From positions 372,001 through 436,000 of the forward strand of contig JALMQS010000267.1 in assembly GCA_024734495.1 (NCBI GenBank): a DNA stretch of 64,000 bases, read 5' to 3'. The position numbers and the translations under genes are program-made. How positions within the stretch are numbered: the first letter of the stretch is position 1; each line of letters starts with the position of its first letter. Below the pieces are notes generated by a model, which saw nothing but the letters and a program-made list of their open reading frames with translations, had not been told where the DNA came from and ran no database searches. This DNA comes from Forficula auricularia (lineage: Eukaryota > Arthropoda > Insecta > Dermaptera > Forficulidae). Below are positions 24,582 to 36,997 of this stretch, piece by piece.

Positions 24582-24781
24582 CTACCTGAAAAAAGAAAAA
24601 AATACAATTAGTCAAATAATATAGTGATTTAATTGAATTATTTATTGTAATATTCGAAATAAATTTATATTTAATATATTATTTATTTAATTTAATTGAT
24701 TATTTTTTTTGAAAAAATCGAAAAATAAATTATTTCTTAATTATTTAATTTTAATAATAGAAAATAATAAAGATATATTAC

Positions 24782-25141
24782 CTTAACAGCCATCGTCTCG
24801 TGCCTGGACCTGGCATACTCTGACCCCAAAGGAACACACTATTACACTCGCGCACAAATAAAATATATACTCGCGAAACACTTCGATTTCGAAGGAATAA
24901 GGAATTGTGAAAACAGGAATGGAATTTGGTTAGGATTACGGATAGGACATGATTCTCTTGTTAAAAGAATCATGAGCTCACGTGGGCAGGGTTGCCAGGC
25001 CCTGAATTAGATCTGTACTTTTTTATCTAAAGAACAAAGAAGTACAGACCTACCCGTTACCCAAGGAAAAAGAATTTGATTTTCCATAAAATAAGAAAAC
25101 CAAATACTTGATCCAAATGTTAGTAGAAGTAGATCGAGCAC
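24782..25141 (-). pseudogene. Exon copy 15, short insert (360 bp)
   Basis: It has a ctgaattag in place of ctgaagtag change, and agatcgag in the acceptor-side exon half. Confidence 0.75.
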
Positions 25142-25341
25142 CTACCTGAAAAAAGAAAAAATACAATTAATCAAATAATATAGTGATTTAATTGAATTAT
25201 TTATTGTAATATTCGAAATAAATTTATATTTAATATATTATTTATTTAATTTAATTGATTATTTTTTTTTGAAAAAATCGAAAAATAAATTATTTCTTAA
25301 TTATTTAATTTTAATAATAGAAAATAATAAAGATATATTAC

Positions 25342-25702
25342 CTTAACAGCCATCGTCTCGTGCCTGGACCTGGCATACTCTGACCCCAAAGGAACACACT
25401 ATTACACTCGCGCACAAATAAAATATATACTCGCGAAACACTTCGATTTCGAAGGAATAAGGAATTGTGAAAACAGGAATGGAATTTGGTTAGGATTACG
25501 GATAGGACATGATTCTCTTGTTAAAAGAATCATGAGCTCACGTGGACAGGGTTGCCAGGCCCTGAAGTAGATCTGTACTTTTTTATCTAAAAGAACAAAG
25601 AAGTACAGACCTACCCGTTACCCAAGGAAAAAGAATTTGATTTTCCATAAAATAAGAAAACCAAATACTTGATCCAAATGTTAGTAGAAGTAGAGCGAGC
25701 AC
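25342..25702 (-). pseudogene. Exon copy 16, short insert
   Basis: A consensus unit with acgtggacagg in place of acgtgggcagg. Confidence 0.75.
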
Positions 25703-25902
25703 CTACCTGAAAAAAGAAAAAAATACAATTAGTCAAATAATATAGTGATTTAATTGAATTATTTATTGTAATATTCGAAATAAATTTATATTTAATATAC
25801 TATTTATTTTATTTAAATGATTATTTTTTTGAAAAAATCGAAAAATAAATTATTTCTTAATTATTTAATTTTAATAATAGAAAATAATAAAGATATAATT
25901 AC

Positions 25903-26263
25903 CTTAACAGCCATCGTCTCGTGCCTGGACCTGGCATACTCTGACCCCAAAGGAACACACTATTACACTCGCGCACAAATAAAATATATACTCGCGAAAC
26001 ACTTCGATTTCGAAGGAATAAGGAATTGTGAAAACAGGAATGGAATTTGGTTAGGATTAGGGATAGGACATGATTCTCTTGATAAAAGAATCATGAGCTC
26101 ACGTGGGCAGGGTTGCCAAGCCCTGAAGTAGATCTGTACTTTTTTATCTCAAGGAAAAAAGAAGTACAGACCTACCCGTTACCCAAGGATAAAGAATTTG
26201 ATTTTCCATAAAATAAGAAAACCAAATACTTGATCCAAATGTTAGTAGAAGTAGAGCGAGCAC
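25903..26263 (-). pseudogene. Exon copy 17, short insert
   Basis: The loop variant atctcaaggaaaaaag is shared with copy 20. Confidence 0.75.
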
Positions 26264-26371
26264 CTACCTGAAAAAAGAAAAAATACAATTAGTCAAATAA
26301 TATAGTGATTTAATTGAATTATTTATTGTAATATTCTAAATAAATTTAAAATTTAATTGATTTTTTTTTGA

Positions 26372-26465
26372 AAAAAATTGCAAATAGATAATTTGTAATT
26401 TTAATTTATTGATTTATTTCTAATTAATAATTTTATTTAAATGTTAGAATTAGTAGGACGAGCAC
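26372..26465 (-). pseudogene. Acceptor-side fragment of a long unit
   Basis: Only the last part of the 1.09-kb insert plus GTGCTCGTCC and its acceptor remain, fused to the intron of the previous unit. It has no donor half. This is a deletion or recombination product between long and short units. Confidence 0.65.
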
Positions 26466-26675
26466 CTACCTGAAAAAAGAAAAAAATACAATTAGTAAAA
26501 TAATATTGTTATTAAAAGTATTTTTTATTGAAATATTCGAAATATATTTATATTTAAAAATCATCTATTAAATTTAATTGATTATTTTTTTTAAAAGTCG
26601 AAAAAATAAATTGATAAATAAATGTATTTTTTAATTATTTAATTTTAATAATAGAAAATAATAAAGATTAATTAC

Positions 26676-27036
26676 CTTAACAGTCAGCGTCTCGAGCCTG
26701 GACCTGGCATCCTCTGACCCCAAAGGAACACACTATTACACTCGCGCACAAATAAAATATATACTCGCGAAACACTTCGATTTCGAAGGAATAAGGAATT
26801 GATAAAACAGGAATGGAATTTGGTTAGGATTAGGGATAGGACATGATTCTCTTGATAAAAGAATCATGAGCTAACGTGGGCAGGGTTGCCAAGCCCTGAA
26901 GTAGATCTGTACTTTTTTATCTAAAAGAAAAAAGAAGTACAGACCTACCCGTTACCCAAGGATAAAGAATTTGATTTTCCATAAAATAAGAAAACCAAAT
27001 ACTTGATCCAAATGTTAGTAAAAGTAGAGCGAGCAC
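26676..27036 (-). pseudogene. Exon copy 18, short insert
   Basis: The insert has aaggaattgataaaacag in place of aaggaattgtgaaaacag, shared only with copy 19. The intron beside it is more diverged than in the array centre. Confidence 0.7.
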
Positions 27037-27215
27037 CTACCTGAAAAAATGAAAAAAATACAATTAGTCAAATAATATAGCTGATTTAATTGAATTATTT
27101 ATTGTAATATTCTAAATAAATTTAAATTTAATTGATTTTTTTTTGAAAAAATCGAAAAATAAAGTATTTCTTAAATATTTAATTTTAATAATAGAAAATA
27201 ATAAAGATAAATTAC

Positions 27216-27576
27216 CTTAACAGTCATCGTCTCGTGCCTGGACCTGGCATACAGTGACCCCAAAGGAACACACTATTACACTCGCGCACAAATAAAATAT
27301 ATACTCGCGAAACACTTCGATTTCGAAGGAATAAGGAATTGATAAAACAGGAATGGAATTTGGTTAGGATTAGGGATAGGACATGATTCTCTTGATAAAA
27401 GAATCATGAGCTCACGTGGGCAGGGTTGCCAAGCCCTGAAGTAGATCTGTACTTTTTTATCTAAAAGAACAAAGAAGTACAGACCTACCCGTTACCCAAG
27501 GATAAAGAATTTGATTTTCCATAAAATAAGAAAACCAAATACTTGATCCAAATGTTAGTAGAAGTAGAGCGAGCAC
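27216..27576 (-). pseudogene. Exon copy 19, short insert
   Basis: The donor-side half reads catacagtgacc (plus), a variant shared with copies 20 and 21. This marks a right-hand subfamily. Confidence 0.7.
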
Positions 27577-27784
27577 CTACCTGAAAAAAGAAAAAAAATA
27601 TAATTAGAAAAATAATATTGTTATTAAAAGAATTATTTATTGTAATATTATAAATATAAATTATATTTAATATATTATATATTTAATTTAATTTATTTAT
27701 TTTTAATTTGAAAAAGTAATTGAAAAATAAAGGTATTTTTTAATTATTTGATTTTAATAATAGAAAATAATAAAGATTAATTAC

Positions 27785-28145
27785 CTTAAGAGTCATCGTC
27801 TCGAGCCTGGACCTGGCATACAGTGACCCCAAAGGAACACACTATTACACTCGCGCACAAATAAAATATATACTCGCGAAACACTTCGATTTCGAAGGAA
27901 TAAGGAATTGTGAAAACAGGAATGGAATTTGGTTAGGATTAGGGATAGGACATGATTCTCTTGATAAAAGAATCATGAGCTCACGTGGGCAGGGTTGCCA
28001 AGCCCTGAAGTAGATCTGTACTTTTTTATCTCAAGGAAAAAAGAAGTACAGACCTACCCGTTACCCAAGGATAAAGAATTTGATTTTCCATAAAATAAGA
28101 AAACCAAATACTTGATCCAAATGTTAGTAAAAGTAGAGCGAGCAC
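27785..28145 (-). pseudogene. Exon copy 20, short insert
   Basis: The exon ends CTCTTAAG in place of CTGTTAAG before the donor. It is the last unit with an acceptor. Confidence 0.7.
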
Positions 28146-28359
28146 CTACCTGAAAAAAGAAAAAAAATACAATTAGTAAAATAATATTGGTTTTAAAAGT
28201 ATTATTTATTGTAATATTAGAAATTAATTTATATTTAATATATTATATATTTAATTTAATTGATTATTTTTTTTTAAAATCTCGAAAAAAGTAATTGAAA
28301 AATTAAAGTATTTCTTAATTATTTAATTTTAATAATAGAAAATAATAAAGATTAATTAC

Positions 28360-28642
28360 CTTAAGAGTCATCGTCTCGAGCCTGGACCTGGCATACAGTG
28401 ACCCCAAAGGAACACACTATTACACTCGCGCACAAATAAAATATATACTCGCGAAACACTTCGATTTCGAAGGAATAAGGAATTGTGAAAACAGGAATGG
28501 AATTTGGTTAGGATTAGGGATAGGACATGATTCTCTTGATAAAAGAATCATGAGCTCACGTGGGCAGGTTTGCCAAGCCCTGAAGTAGATCTGTACTCAT
28601 TTATCTATAATACTAAAGATGTACACACCTACCCGTTACCCA
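28360..28642 (-). pseudogene. Exon copy 21, truncated at array edge
   Basis: The donor half and most of the insert are present. Similarity stops after cgttaccca at about 28642, so the acceptor half is missing. Confidence 0.7.
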
Positions 28643-28789
28643 CTTAGCAATATTTTATTTTCGATCTCAAATTAATTTCAAAAATGCAACCTTTTATCTT
28701 GGGATGGAATTATATTTGAAATCTCTAAATTATTTTTCATAATTAATCTAAAATTAAATTATTGTATAGATTCTTAAAAAATAGCTGAT

Positions 28790-30020
28790 TTTTTGGATTT
28801 ATTTGATCTCAAAATATAATCACATTCTCTACAAATACACATTCACAAACACACTCACACACACAATTTGTACTTACTTAAAACTATAATAAATAGAAAG
28901 AAATTAAATTGTATTTAATGTTCTATACATATAATTAATATAAGGGATGAATGGTTGCTTAGAGGTTAAGTGTTGTTTATTGGTGAGGAATGGTGTCAGC
29001 TCAGAGGCTGGATGAAGATGAAAAGGCCATATCGTAATATTCCCAGTTGATGATTCACTGACCACTGCCTGGACCACACTGCCAATTTCCCAATCACTCT
29101 CCCCCTTATATACCCATTGTCCCTATCTCTCCCCTCTCACATTCCCCTCACATTGTCTCTATCTACCCCCTCTCATATACTCCTCCCATAGTCCCTATCA
29201 TTTTAGGATTCATTTGATCTCAAATTATAATCACATTCTCTACAAACAGACATTCACAAACACACCCACACGATTTGTACTTACTTAAAACTATAATAAA
29301 TAGAAAGAAATAAAATTATATTTAATGTCTTATACATATAATCAATATAAGGTATGAATGGTTGCTTAGAGGGGAAGGGTTGTTTATTAGTGACGAATGG
29401 AGTCATCTCAGAGGTTGGATGAAGGTTGAAAGTCCATATTGTAATATTCCCAGTTGATGTTTCACTGACCATTGCCTGGACCACACTGCCAATTTCCCTA
29501 TCACTCTCCCCCTTATATAACCATTGTCCCTATCTCCCCCCTCTCACATTCCCCTCCCATAGTCCCTATCTACCCCCTCTCACATACTCCTTCTATTGTC
29601 CCTACCATTTTAGGATTAATTTGATCTCAAAATATAATCACATTCTCTACTAACACACATTCACAAACTCACACACACGATTTGTACTTACCTAAAACTA
29701 TAATAAATAGAAAGAAATAAAATTATATTTAATGTTCTAGACATATAATTAATATAAGGGATTAATGGTTGCTTAGAGAAAAAGGTTGTTTATTAGTAAG
29801 GAATGGGGTCAGCTCAGAGGCTGGATGAAACTGGAAAAGCCATAAAGCAATATTCCCAGTTGATGTTTCACTGACCACTGCCTGGACCACACTGCCAATT
29901 TCCCTCTCACTCTCCCCCTTATATACCCATTGTCCCTATCTCCCCTCTCACATTCCCCTCCCATTGTCCCTATCTCCTCCCTCCGACATACTCATCCCAT
30001 TGTCCCTATCTATCCCCTCC
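28790..30020 (-). repeat. Three tandem ~410-bp units with exon-like content
   Basis: Units start near 28790, 29201 and 29607. On the minus strand all three keep an open stretch reading EIGSVVQA then a TGNI-containing segment of roughly 45 codons. About 170 bp further on, each has a strong donor-like GTAAGTAC (near 28877, 29281 and 29690). The frame reaches that point only in the middle unit; the other two have stops. An acceptor could not be placed because the upstream sequence is purine-rich. This could be a second duplicated-exon array of the same locus or a non-coding minisatellite. Nonsynonymous differences are frequent, so constraint is doubtful. Confidence 0.6.
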
Positions 30021-30410
30021 CCCTTTTTATACCTTTCCAGAGCAATAAGGACAATCTATTCTTAGCTTATCTTCCGAGATAATCTTAATCGGCTTAGAAT
30101 AGTATGTCATACTATTTTTACCCATCACTTTCAATTATTTAATAGTGCTTTAAAGCACACCATTCGATTTTAAGTCATCACTCCCAATTGTTTAACTATT
30201 CTCTCTTATCTAGAACATTCCATTATTTATGTTTAGATACATTCACAATAAAATAAAAATGAAATATAACTTGATTTATACTTTTATTCAATGTTTAGCA
30301 CCTGCTATTGCCATCATTTAGATGTATGACTGACAACAAAGATTTTAATATGATTGCAATTAAAAATAATATTAATACACGGAGGTTCTTTTCCTTGTCC
30401 CTTTTAAATC

Positions 30411-30442
30411 CTGAAGAAGGAGGTACGATCCTTCGAATTGTC
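30411..30442 (+). ncRNA. Decayed P1-type hammerhead-like motif (spliced form)
   Basis: CUGAAGA, extra A, GGAGG/UCCUU, GAA, UUGU, C. The preceding gtcccttttaaatc is colinear with the spliced P1 arrangement gaccctttgaaacc, with no intron between. Several pairs are lost, so it is probably inactive. Confidence 0.4.
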
Positions 30443-30599
30443 GGATTTTTTAATACACTGAAATTAATATTCTAATAAATTATTTTATAGAAAAATACCT
30501 TCAATTAATTAAATTTACATAATCTAATGTATAATAATATTTATAATGATCTATTAGTGGAATTTAAAATAAAAGAAACAAAATGAAATTATAAATTTT

Positions 30600-33080
30600 T
30601 ATGCAAACAACCACCTGTAAATAATTATTTCAATTAACAAAAAAAACCATCAAAAGCATCTTAGCTGAAGATGAGACCGCGCGTAATCGAATTGTGATCC
30701 CAAAAATCCCCTAACCCGTGAATTTTTCGAGCCGTTTCCGAGAAACTGATTCTATATATATACAAGAATTGCTCGTTCAATATAATAAGATAAGATACAA
30801 ACAAAACACCAACTTATCAATTTCAAGTCCAATTTCTATTTTGGGCTCAAGCCCTGGTTCTCTCGAATTTATACTTAGAGGTCCGAAAAATAAAATAAAA
30901 TAAAAAAATATTTAAAAATTCTTCTTTTATCTCATATTTTCGTTTTCTCAAATATTTATTATTTCAGTAATTTATATGCTACGACACTAACCAAGTCTAT
31001 ATTTATCATTGGATGAAGAATGTCAAAAGATCCTTAAGGATAATTAATGAAAAAGTGACTTAATTTTATTCAAAATGTTGTTAAATAGCTAAAACTAAAC
31101 TTTGGTTCAAATTCAATAAAGAGTGGGAAATATCCTTAAGGATAATTAATGAAAAAGTCACTGAATTTTATTCAAAATATTAATAGAAAGCTAAAACTAA
31201 AATTTGGTTCAATTTGGATGAAGAATGTCCTTAAGGATAATTAATGAAAAAGTCACTGAATTTTATTCAAAACGTCGTTAAATAATGTAAGAGGTTGATT
31301 ATATTTAATAAGGGCGCTAAGTAGTTCACTAATCCCTCATATGGAACAATTTCCATCGATGTTCACAGTAAGAAGCTCCGAGCACAAATGGTTCGGGTGC
31401 TGGGATTCATCTCCTTATATAGCAACTAGATGGAGGGGAGGTATGGAGGGGGGATTATTCAATATTATCAAAAAATACCTTCAAATTCCAAATCTAGATA
31501 TTATATCCTATTTCTTATCTAACAATTTACTTATTTTTATTTTGGGTCTACCCCTTGGTCGAGAGGGTTAAAAAGGGATCCAGAACCCCCCCCCACCCCC
31601 GAATTAATATAAAATAAAAAAACATTTGAAAAAGAAAGATTTTAAATGTTAACTTATAATCTTTATCTTTCTATACGTCTACTTAAACAACAAAAAATCT
31701 GAACAACTTTCATTAGAACTATTTTTTTATACGACATCAAATAATAATAAAAAATATTAAATTAAAAAAAAATATATATAATTAACAATTTTTTAACTTA
31801 ATTATCAAATAATAATGATCAAATATTTAATTATTAAATAAATAATTTAATAATAATGAATAATTTAATGATTTTTAAAAATACCTTTAATTAATTAAAT
31901 TAAGAATTTCTAATATATAATAATATTTGTAATCTATAAGTGGAATTTAAAATCAAAATAAAATTATAAATTTTTATGCAAACAACCACCTGTGAATAAT
32001 TATTTCAATTAACAAAAAATAACATCAAAAGCATCTTAGCTGAAGATGAGACCTCGCGTAATCGAATTGTGATCCCAAAAATCCCCTAAACCGTGATTTT
32101 TTTTCAAAATGTTCGAGCCGTTTCCGAGAAACCGATTCTATATATATATACAAGAATTGCTCGTTTAATATAATAAGATATTTCCTGTCAAAAAATTTAT
32201 CCATATATACTTATATTTATGTATTATAGTAATCAGAATACTTAGAATTTCAAATATTAATATCTATAATAGACTTTTTGAGGAATTTGACCTTATTTCT
32301 ATTTATAAATTAAAATATATTTTAAATATAACAACATAATTTGATGGGGGGGGGTGGTCAAACATGCCATTAGACACATTCATTCACTAATCAGAAGAAA
32401 TAATTTACAAACAAAACACCAACTTATCAATTTCAAGTCCAATTTCTATTTTGGGCTCAAGCCCTGGTTCTCTCGAATTTATACTTAGAGGTCCGAAAAA
32501 TAGAATAAAATAAAAAATTATTTAAAAATTCTTCTTTTATCTCATATTTTCGTTTTCTCAAATATTTATTATTTCAGTAATTTATATGCTACGACACTAA
32601 CCAAGTCTATATTTATCATTGGATGAAGAATGTCAAAAGATCCTTAAGGATAATTAATGAAAAAGTCACTTAATTTTATTCAAAATGTTGTTAAATAGCT
32701 AAAACTAAACTTTGGTTCAAATTCAATAAAGAGTGGAAAATATCTTTAAGGATAATTAATGAAAAAGTCACTGAATTTTATTCAAAACGTCGTTAAATAA
32801 TGTAAGGGTATGATTATATTTAATAAGGGCGCTAAGTAGTTCACTAATCCCTCATATGGAACAATTTCCATCGATGTTCACAGTAAGAAGCTCCGAGCAC
32901 AAATGGTTCGGGTGCTGGGATTCATCTCCTTATATAGCAACTAGATGGAGGGGAGGTATGGAGGGGGGATTTTTCAATATTTTCAAAAAATACCTTCAAA
33001 TTCCAAATCTAGATATTATATCCTATTTCTTATCTAACCATTTACTTATTTTGGTTCTACCCCTTGGTATTATTATATAA
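30600..33080 (+). repeat. Direct duplication of a ~1-kb composite segment
   Basis: Copy A (30605-31470) and copy B (31970-32180 plus 32400-32985) share the blocks gcatcttagctgaagatgag, caatttctattttgggctca and tcgatgttcacagtaagaag. Copy A has three and copy B two tandem ~110-bp units containing ccttaaggataattaatgaa. Copy B holds extra sequence (32181-32400), including a poly-G tract. The 74-76-codon frames starting MEQFPSMFTV occur once per copy. They differ at the end, have no recognisable domain and lie in a repeat, so I do not call them genes. Confidence 0.75.
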
Positions 33081-35260
33081 TTATAATTAATTATCTTTCC
33101 ACAAAGAGTATTATTGGTAATATTATTTTTTCTATTCAAAACAAAAACAAAATAAAAGATTCAATTCTATTTGTAAGAATCTATTTCTTAAGCAAATTAA
33201 TTCTCTTATCAAAAGAAATAATTTCAAAACAAAACACCATCTTATTCATTTCAAGTGGAATTTCTATTTGAGCTCAAGCCCTCGAATATATACCTAGAGG
33301 TCCGAAAGGCCTAATTATTTCGTGGGGAAAGTATTAAAAATTTTGACAAAAAAGCTATTTAAATTATTCCAAGAACATGTTATAATTATAAATAATAAAA
33401 CCAAGGGCGGATCAGAATTCACTTGGGGGGGGGCGGGCGGGCGTGACATGTACATAAGATCTATTCATTAATCAGATCGAAAGATGTGTAAAAAACGCCG
33501 ACTCTTGAATTGTCCAAGCGGAGGGGTTTCAATGACGCCGCCCCCCCCCCGCGCTACACGCACATATAGAACTAATTATTTGCAAGGTTTTAAAATTTTT
33601 TAAAATAATAATAGTTTTTTACAAATCTCTTATTGCTAGGCACGGGCAGTCGATGGTGGAGGCGGTCGCCCCTCCGCCCCCTGGAGTCCGAACTTGAATC
33701 AAAACCTAATGTATTCACTTTGGGGTTCAAGCAAACCAACAGACGCATTCATACAATTAATCAGAAGAAAGAATTTAAAATATCAAATTCCACTCTGAAT
33801 TCTTATGAATTTCAACATCTGAATTTTTTAACAAATACCCAATAACCAATTTGTTTATTTATGTATTAAATTATATATTTACAAAAAATTAAAAAACACC
33901 CTTCTAAAGAAGTGAAAAATATCGCCATCAATTTTCTGTATTTTCAATCGAACACCACAAATATTTTGCATCATTAGATCAAGTGTTAAAAACTAAGATG
34001 ATTTTGTATAATGCACTTGATGTTTAAAAATTATAATTTCCAAGTTATTTTAGATAGTTTGTTACTAATTTAGCGTTCATCTTTAAAAATTAATAATAAT
34101 TAAACTATTGTTTCTAGAATTAATTTGATCAATCAGAACTCTTAATTAGACATTAAAGAATCTTATTTAATTATAAAAATTCAAATTTTATATTCAGGAT
34201 GACCATAATAATCGTTTATTTCTGAAAATCAAAAAGGTGTTAATTCTCAATTTTTTCAAATGGCATAAATTTTAGTATTTTTTGAATTCTACATAAAAAT
34301 CCAATAGGAGTTTATTAAATAGTCCCAATACCTAAAATGAATGGTTTTTTTAAATAAAAAAATTTTAAATTTTGAAAAGGTTTTCAAGACGCAATACGCT
34401 TAAAGTTATCAAAAAAAAAAAAAAAAACTTTTTTCATTCGCACAACAAAGTAAAATGTGTGCAAAATAGTGCCAATATTTCGTGTTCTAGTGATACAATA
34501 TTTGGTTCCGTTTTACTTATGTTTCGGAACCCTAAGAAAAATCAAAAGAGTTATGATAGGATTGATATTTGTAGAATACAAAGTCTGTTATCATTTATCA
34601 GCAAGATACAATACTATATTGGTTACTGGTTAGGGATTCTTCCAGTAGGGGAAATGCAATTTCAAATTAAAGGGGAAATAGATAAATTTAACCCCCCCCC
34701 TAGTTCGTTTTTTTATTCCTACTCAATTTGACCGACAGGTGTTGTTTTTGTTGTTATGGGAGAGAGGTCGTAAGGTCCCTCCTTGGCTAGTGGCCATTTA
34801 TTTAGCGGAAATAATTCCATTTATTATACGGCCAATAAACTTTCATTCTATATCAATTAGATCGTCTGATTACTTTCCAACGATGATCCGGATGGGGCTT
34901 GGCACTGAATGCACACTGTGCAAAAAAAAAGTTAAAAACAAACAAATAGCATAAGTTTTGAAAATAAATTGAAATGAATTGTTAATTAATTAAAAAAAAG
35001 AAAAAAAATGAGGTTATGTTACTTCATCCAACAATGTAAACAAAATTAATTTAAAAACTAAAAATAAAAAGATTTAATTCAATTAAAGAATAAATAATTA
35101 ATAAAATGTCACAAATGATTTTTGGCTAATTATAATAATTAAAAGCTAGAAAAATGCTCTGCGAGCTGTTAGCTCAGTGGTGGGGGAATACTTGTGGATT
35201 AGTCTCTCACGGGCCATTATATCACATCACACCATAGCTGGTCCGATTTTCTTTTAATGA
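33081..35260. other. No supported gene; one poly-G/C element piece
   Basis: The element piece is at about 33402-33560 (aagggcggatcagaattcac then G-run, C-run). Open frames at 33633, 34372 and 34739 lack recognisable domains, start in low-complexity sequence and show no splice context. Confidence 0.45.
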
Positions 35261-35600
35261 AAATAATGAGAGAAGGAGTTACACCAAAAAGGTGCGTCCT
35301 CTAAAGGCCTGGGTTGGCACCTCCATCGTGAAAAGAGGAAAAAGAAGGGTTCTTATGGGGAGGGTAGGGGTCCAAGGTATCTGTGGATACGGGTCTTAAA
35401 CAGCGGAAGGTTATAACTCGCGGGGAAGACGTTTGGTGGGAGTGAGTTCCAGTCTCTGGAGGTTGTTTGTCCAGAAATAATATTTATTTAATATGTAAAT
35501 ATAATACGAGCTGCTCCAGGCGTGCCTTTGGCCCGCGCTCTACAGCTCGTCCCTCCGGGCAGGTGGCCCTGGCGGACGGCGTCTCGGCATGTGATTATTA
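35261..35600. repeat. SINE tail fragment and adjacent GC-rich patch
   Basis: 35268-35345 matches the SINE tail of 13.0 kb. From about 35509 to 35592 there is an unusual GC-rich island (blocks caggcgtgcctttggcccgc and ctccgggcaggtggccctgg) in otherwise AT-rich sequence. I do not recognise it. Confidence 0.5.
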
Positions 35601-36518
35601 GGTCTCCAAAATTCTATAAATTTTATAGATTTAAAAACCTGTATTTTCTATCAAAATTACTTACGTGAATTTCGGGACACCCTTTATACAGGGTGTCCCA
35701 AAAGTCAAGGATCAAACGTGAACACGAGATAGGTGAGTTCATGATTGTCCAAAATAAAAAAAAATTTAATAAAACTCTCTTAGTTTTCGAGTTATGGGCA
35801 TTTTTTGAAAACCGTGAAAATCGCTACCCTGCTCTAAATAGTTGAATGCTGTGGCTACGAATTTTCATATTTTATAATTCTAATTTTTGTTACGGAATCC
35901 TGAATAATACTGCTATCGATCACAAAACAGAAAATAACTAAGAGTATTATACTTTTTGAGAAAAAAATATTTTTGTCAGATTCATGTGTCAAAAAATTTT
36001 AATCAGCTAACTTTGACTCTTGATATCTTAAAAAAAAACTGTATCAAACAATAATGTCAAATTATCTAAAAAATTGACGCATTTAATCAAGATTTCAAAA
36101 TGATATAAAACATTCCACTTTTTTAAAAAACAAAAACTAATATTTGCATTTTTATGCGAAAGAAACTAATTTCAAAACACAATTCGTAATTGGCTAAAAG
36201 GGTAGAATTTAATATGAAAACAGATATCAAATAATTTTAATTTTAAATATTATTAGATATTGAATATAAAAACAATTATTATTTTGAACATTTTCTTTAA
36301 TTGAACAAAAATATTTTAATAAATTAAATTAGTTTTCATGTTAAATTCTACCCTCTTTAGCCAATTACGAATTGTGTTTTGAAATTAGTTTCTTTCGCAT
36401 AAAAATGCAAATATTAGTTTTTGTTTTTTAAAAAAGTGGAATGTTTTATACCATTTTGAAATCTTGATTAAATGCGTCAATTTTGTAGATAATTCTCCAT
36501 TATTGTTTGATACAGTTT

Positions 36519-36986
36519 AGCAAACAGGAAGTTGCTATTGAAGACATATGTATGGAGCATAGCCATGTACGGGTGTGAAACCTGGACAATTGGAAAAGCG
36601 GAGAGAAAGAGATTGGAGGCTTTCGAAATGTGATGCTACAGAAGAATGATGAATATCAAATGGATGGATAAAATTACAAATGAAGAAGTTCTTGGAAGAA
36701 TCGGAGAAAGAAAGAACCTTGTGGAAGAGTCTGAAGAAGAGAAGAGAGTCAGATGATGGGGCACACACTGAGACATGGGGGACTGCTTGGATATCTTGGA
36801 GGGGGGTGGGAAAGAAAAGGGGAAGGGGAAGAACCAGATTAGAATATTTCAACCAAATAATTGGGGATATGGGATGCCAGACATTTAGAGAGGTTAAACA
36901 GCTGGCGGGGGACAGAGTCGAGTGGAGACGGATTGTTGCATCAAACCAGTCTTAGGACTGTATACTCAATGATGATGATGATGATG
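36519..36986 (+). pseudogene. RTE/LINE-type reverse transcriptase C-terminal fragment
   Basis: The plus strand carries YGCETWTIGKAERKRLEAFE followed by in-frame stops. After a frameshift it continues GRGRTRLEYFNQI and ends DRVEWRRIVASNQS. This is the tail of the reverse transcriptase of RTE/BovB-like non-LTR elements, in which the YGCETW block follows the catalytic domain. The 3' end is a (GAT)n run, a typical RTE terminus. A 7-bp duplication ACAGTTT flanks it (36512-36518 and 36987-36993). It is 5'-truncated, frameshifted and dead. The 105-codon minus-strand frame is a shadow. Confidence 0.75.
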
Positions 36987-36997
36987 ACAGTTTTTTA

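Larger units (their letters stand above)
14880..28642 (-). repeat. Exon-derived tandem array (about 20 units)
   Basis: Every unit has, on the minus strand, a pyrimidine tract with TTTTTTCAGGTAG, the motif GTGCTCGCTCTAC, a 3' block ending GCTGTTAAG, and GTAAT or GTAAG. These are an acceptor, exon body and donor. Spacers between units are about 200-300 bp and are equally conserved. Two units (leftmost) are uninterrupted, three carry an insert of about 1.09 kb and the remainder an insert of about 268 bp at the same site. The array stops abruptly inside a unit at 28642. The conserved splice sites and dispersed variants suggest amplification by unequal exchange of a coding exon plus introns. Confidence 0.9.

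Noticed and set aside
23685..26131. Plus-strand frames in the exon array starting MDLEHSDSTG and similar
   Set aside because: They are the opposite strand of the exon and insert. In intact copy 2 the plus frame is broken by TAA, while minus-strand splice sites are conserved.
14880..28642. CRISPR array
   Set aside because: Units are 540 bp or more, spacers are conserved, and the context is eukaryotic with splice signals.
31341..33080. Duplicated gene starting MEQFPSMFTV
   Set aside because: The two frames lie in a duplicated repeat, diverge and end differently, and show no domain. The shared part is too short to argue for selection.
34372..34954. Two consecutive open frames of 119 and 71 codons as a split gene
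   Set aside because: They are separated by a stop, rich in poly-A and poly-C encoded residues, and match no family I know.
36535..36852. 105-codon minus-strand frame
   Set aside because: It is the shadow of the RTE-like reverse transcriptase fragment on the plus strand.
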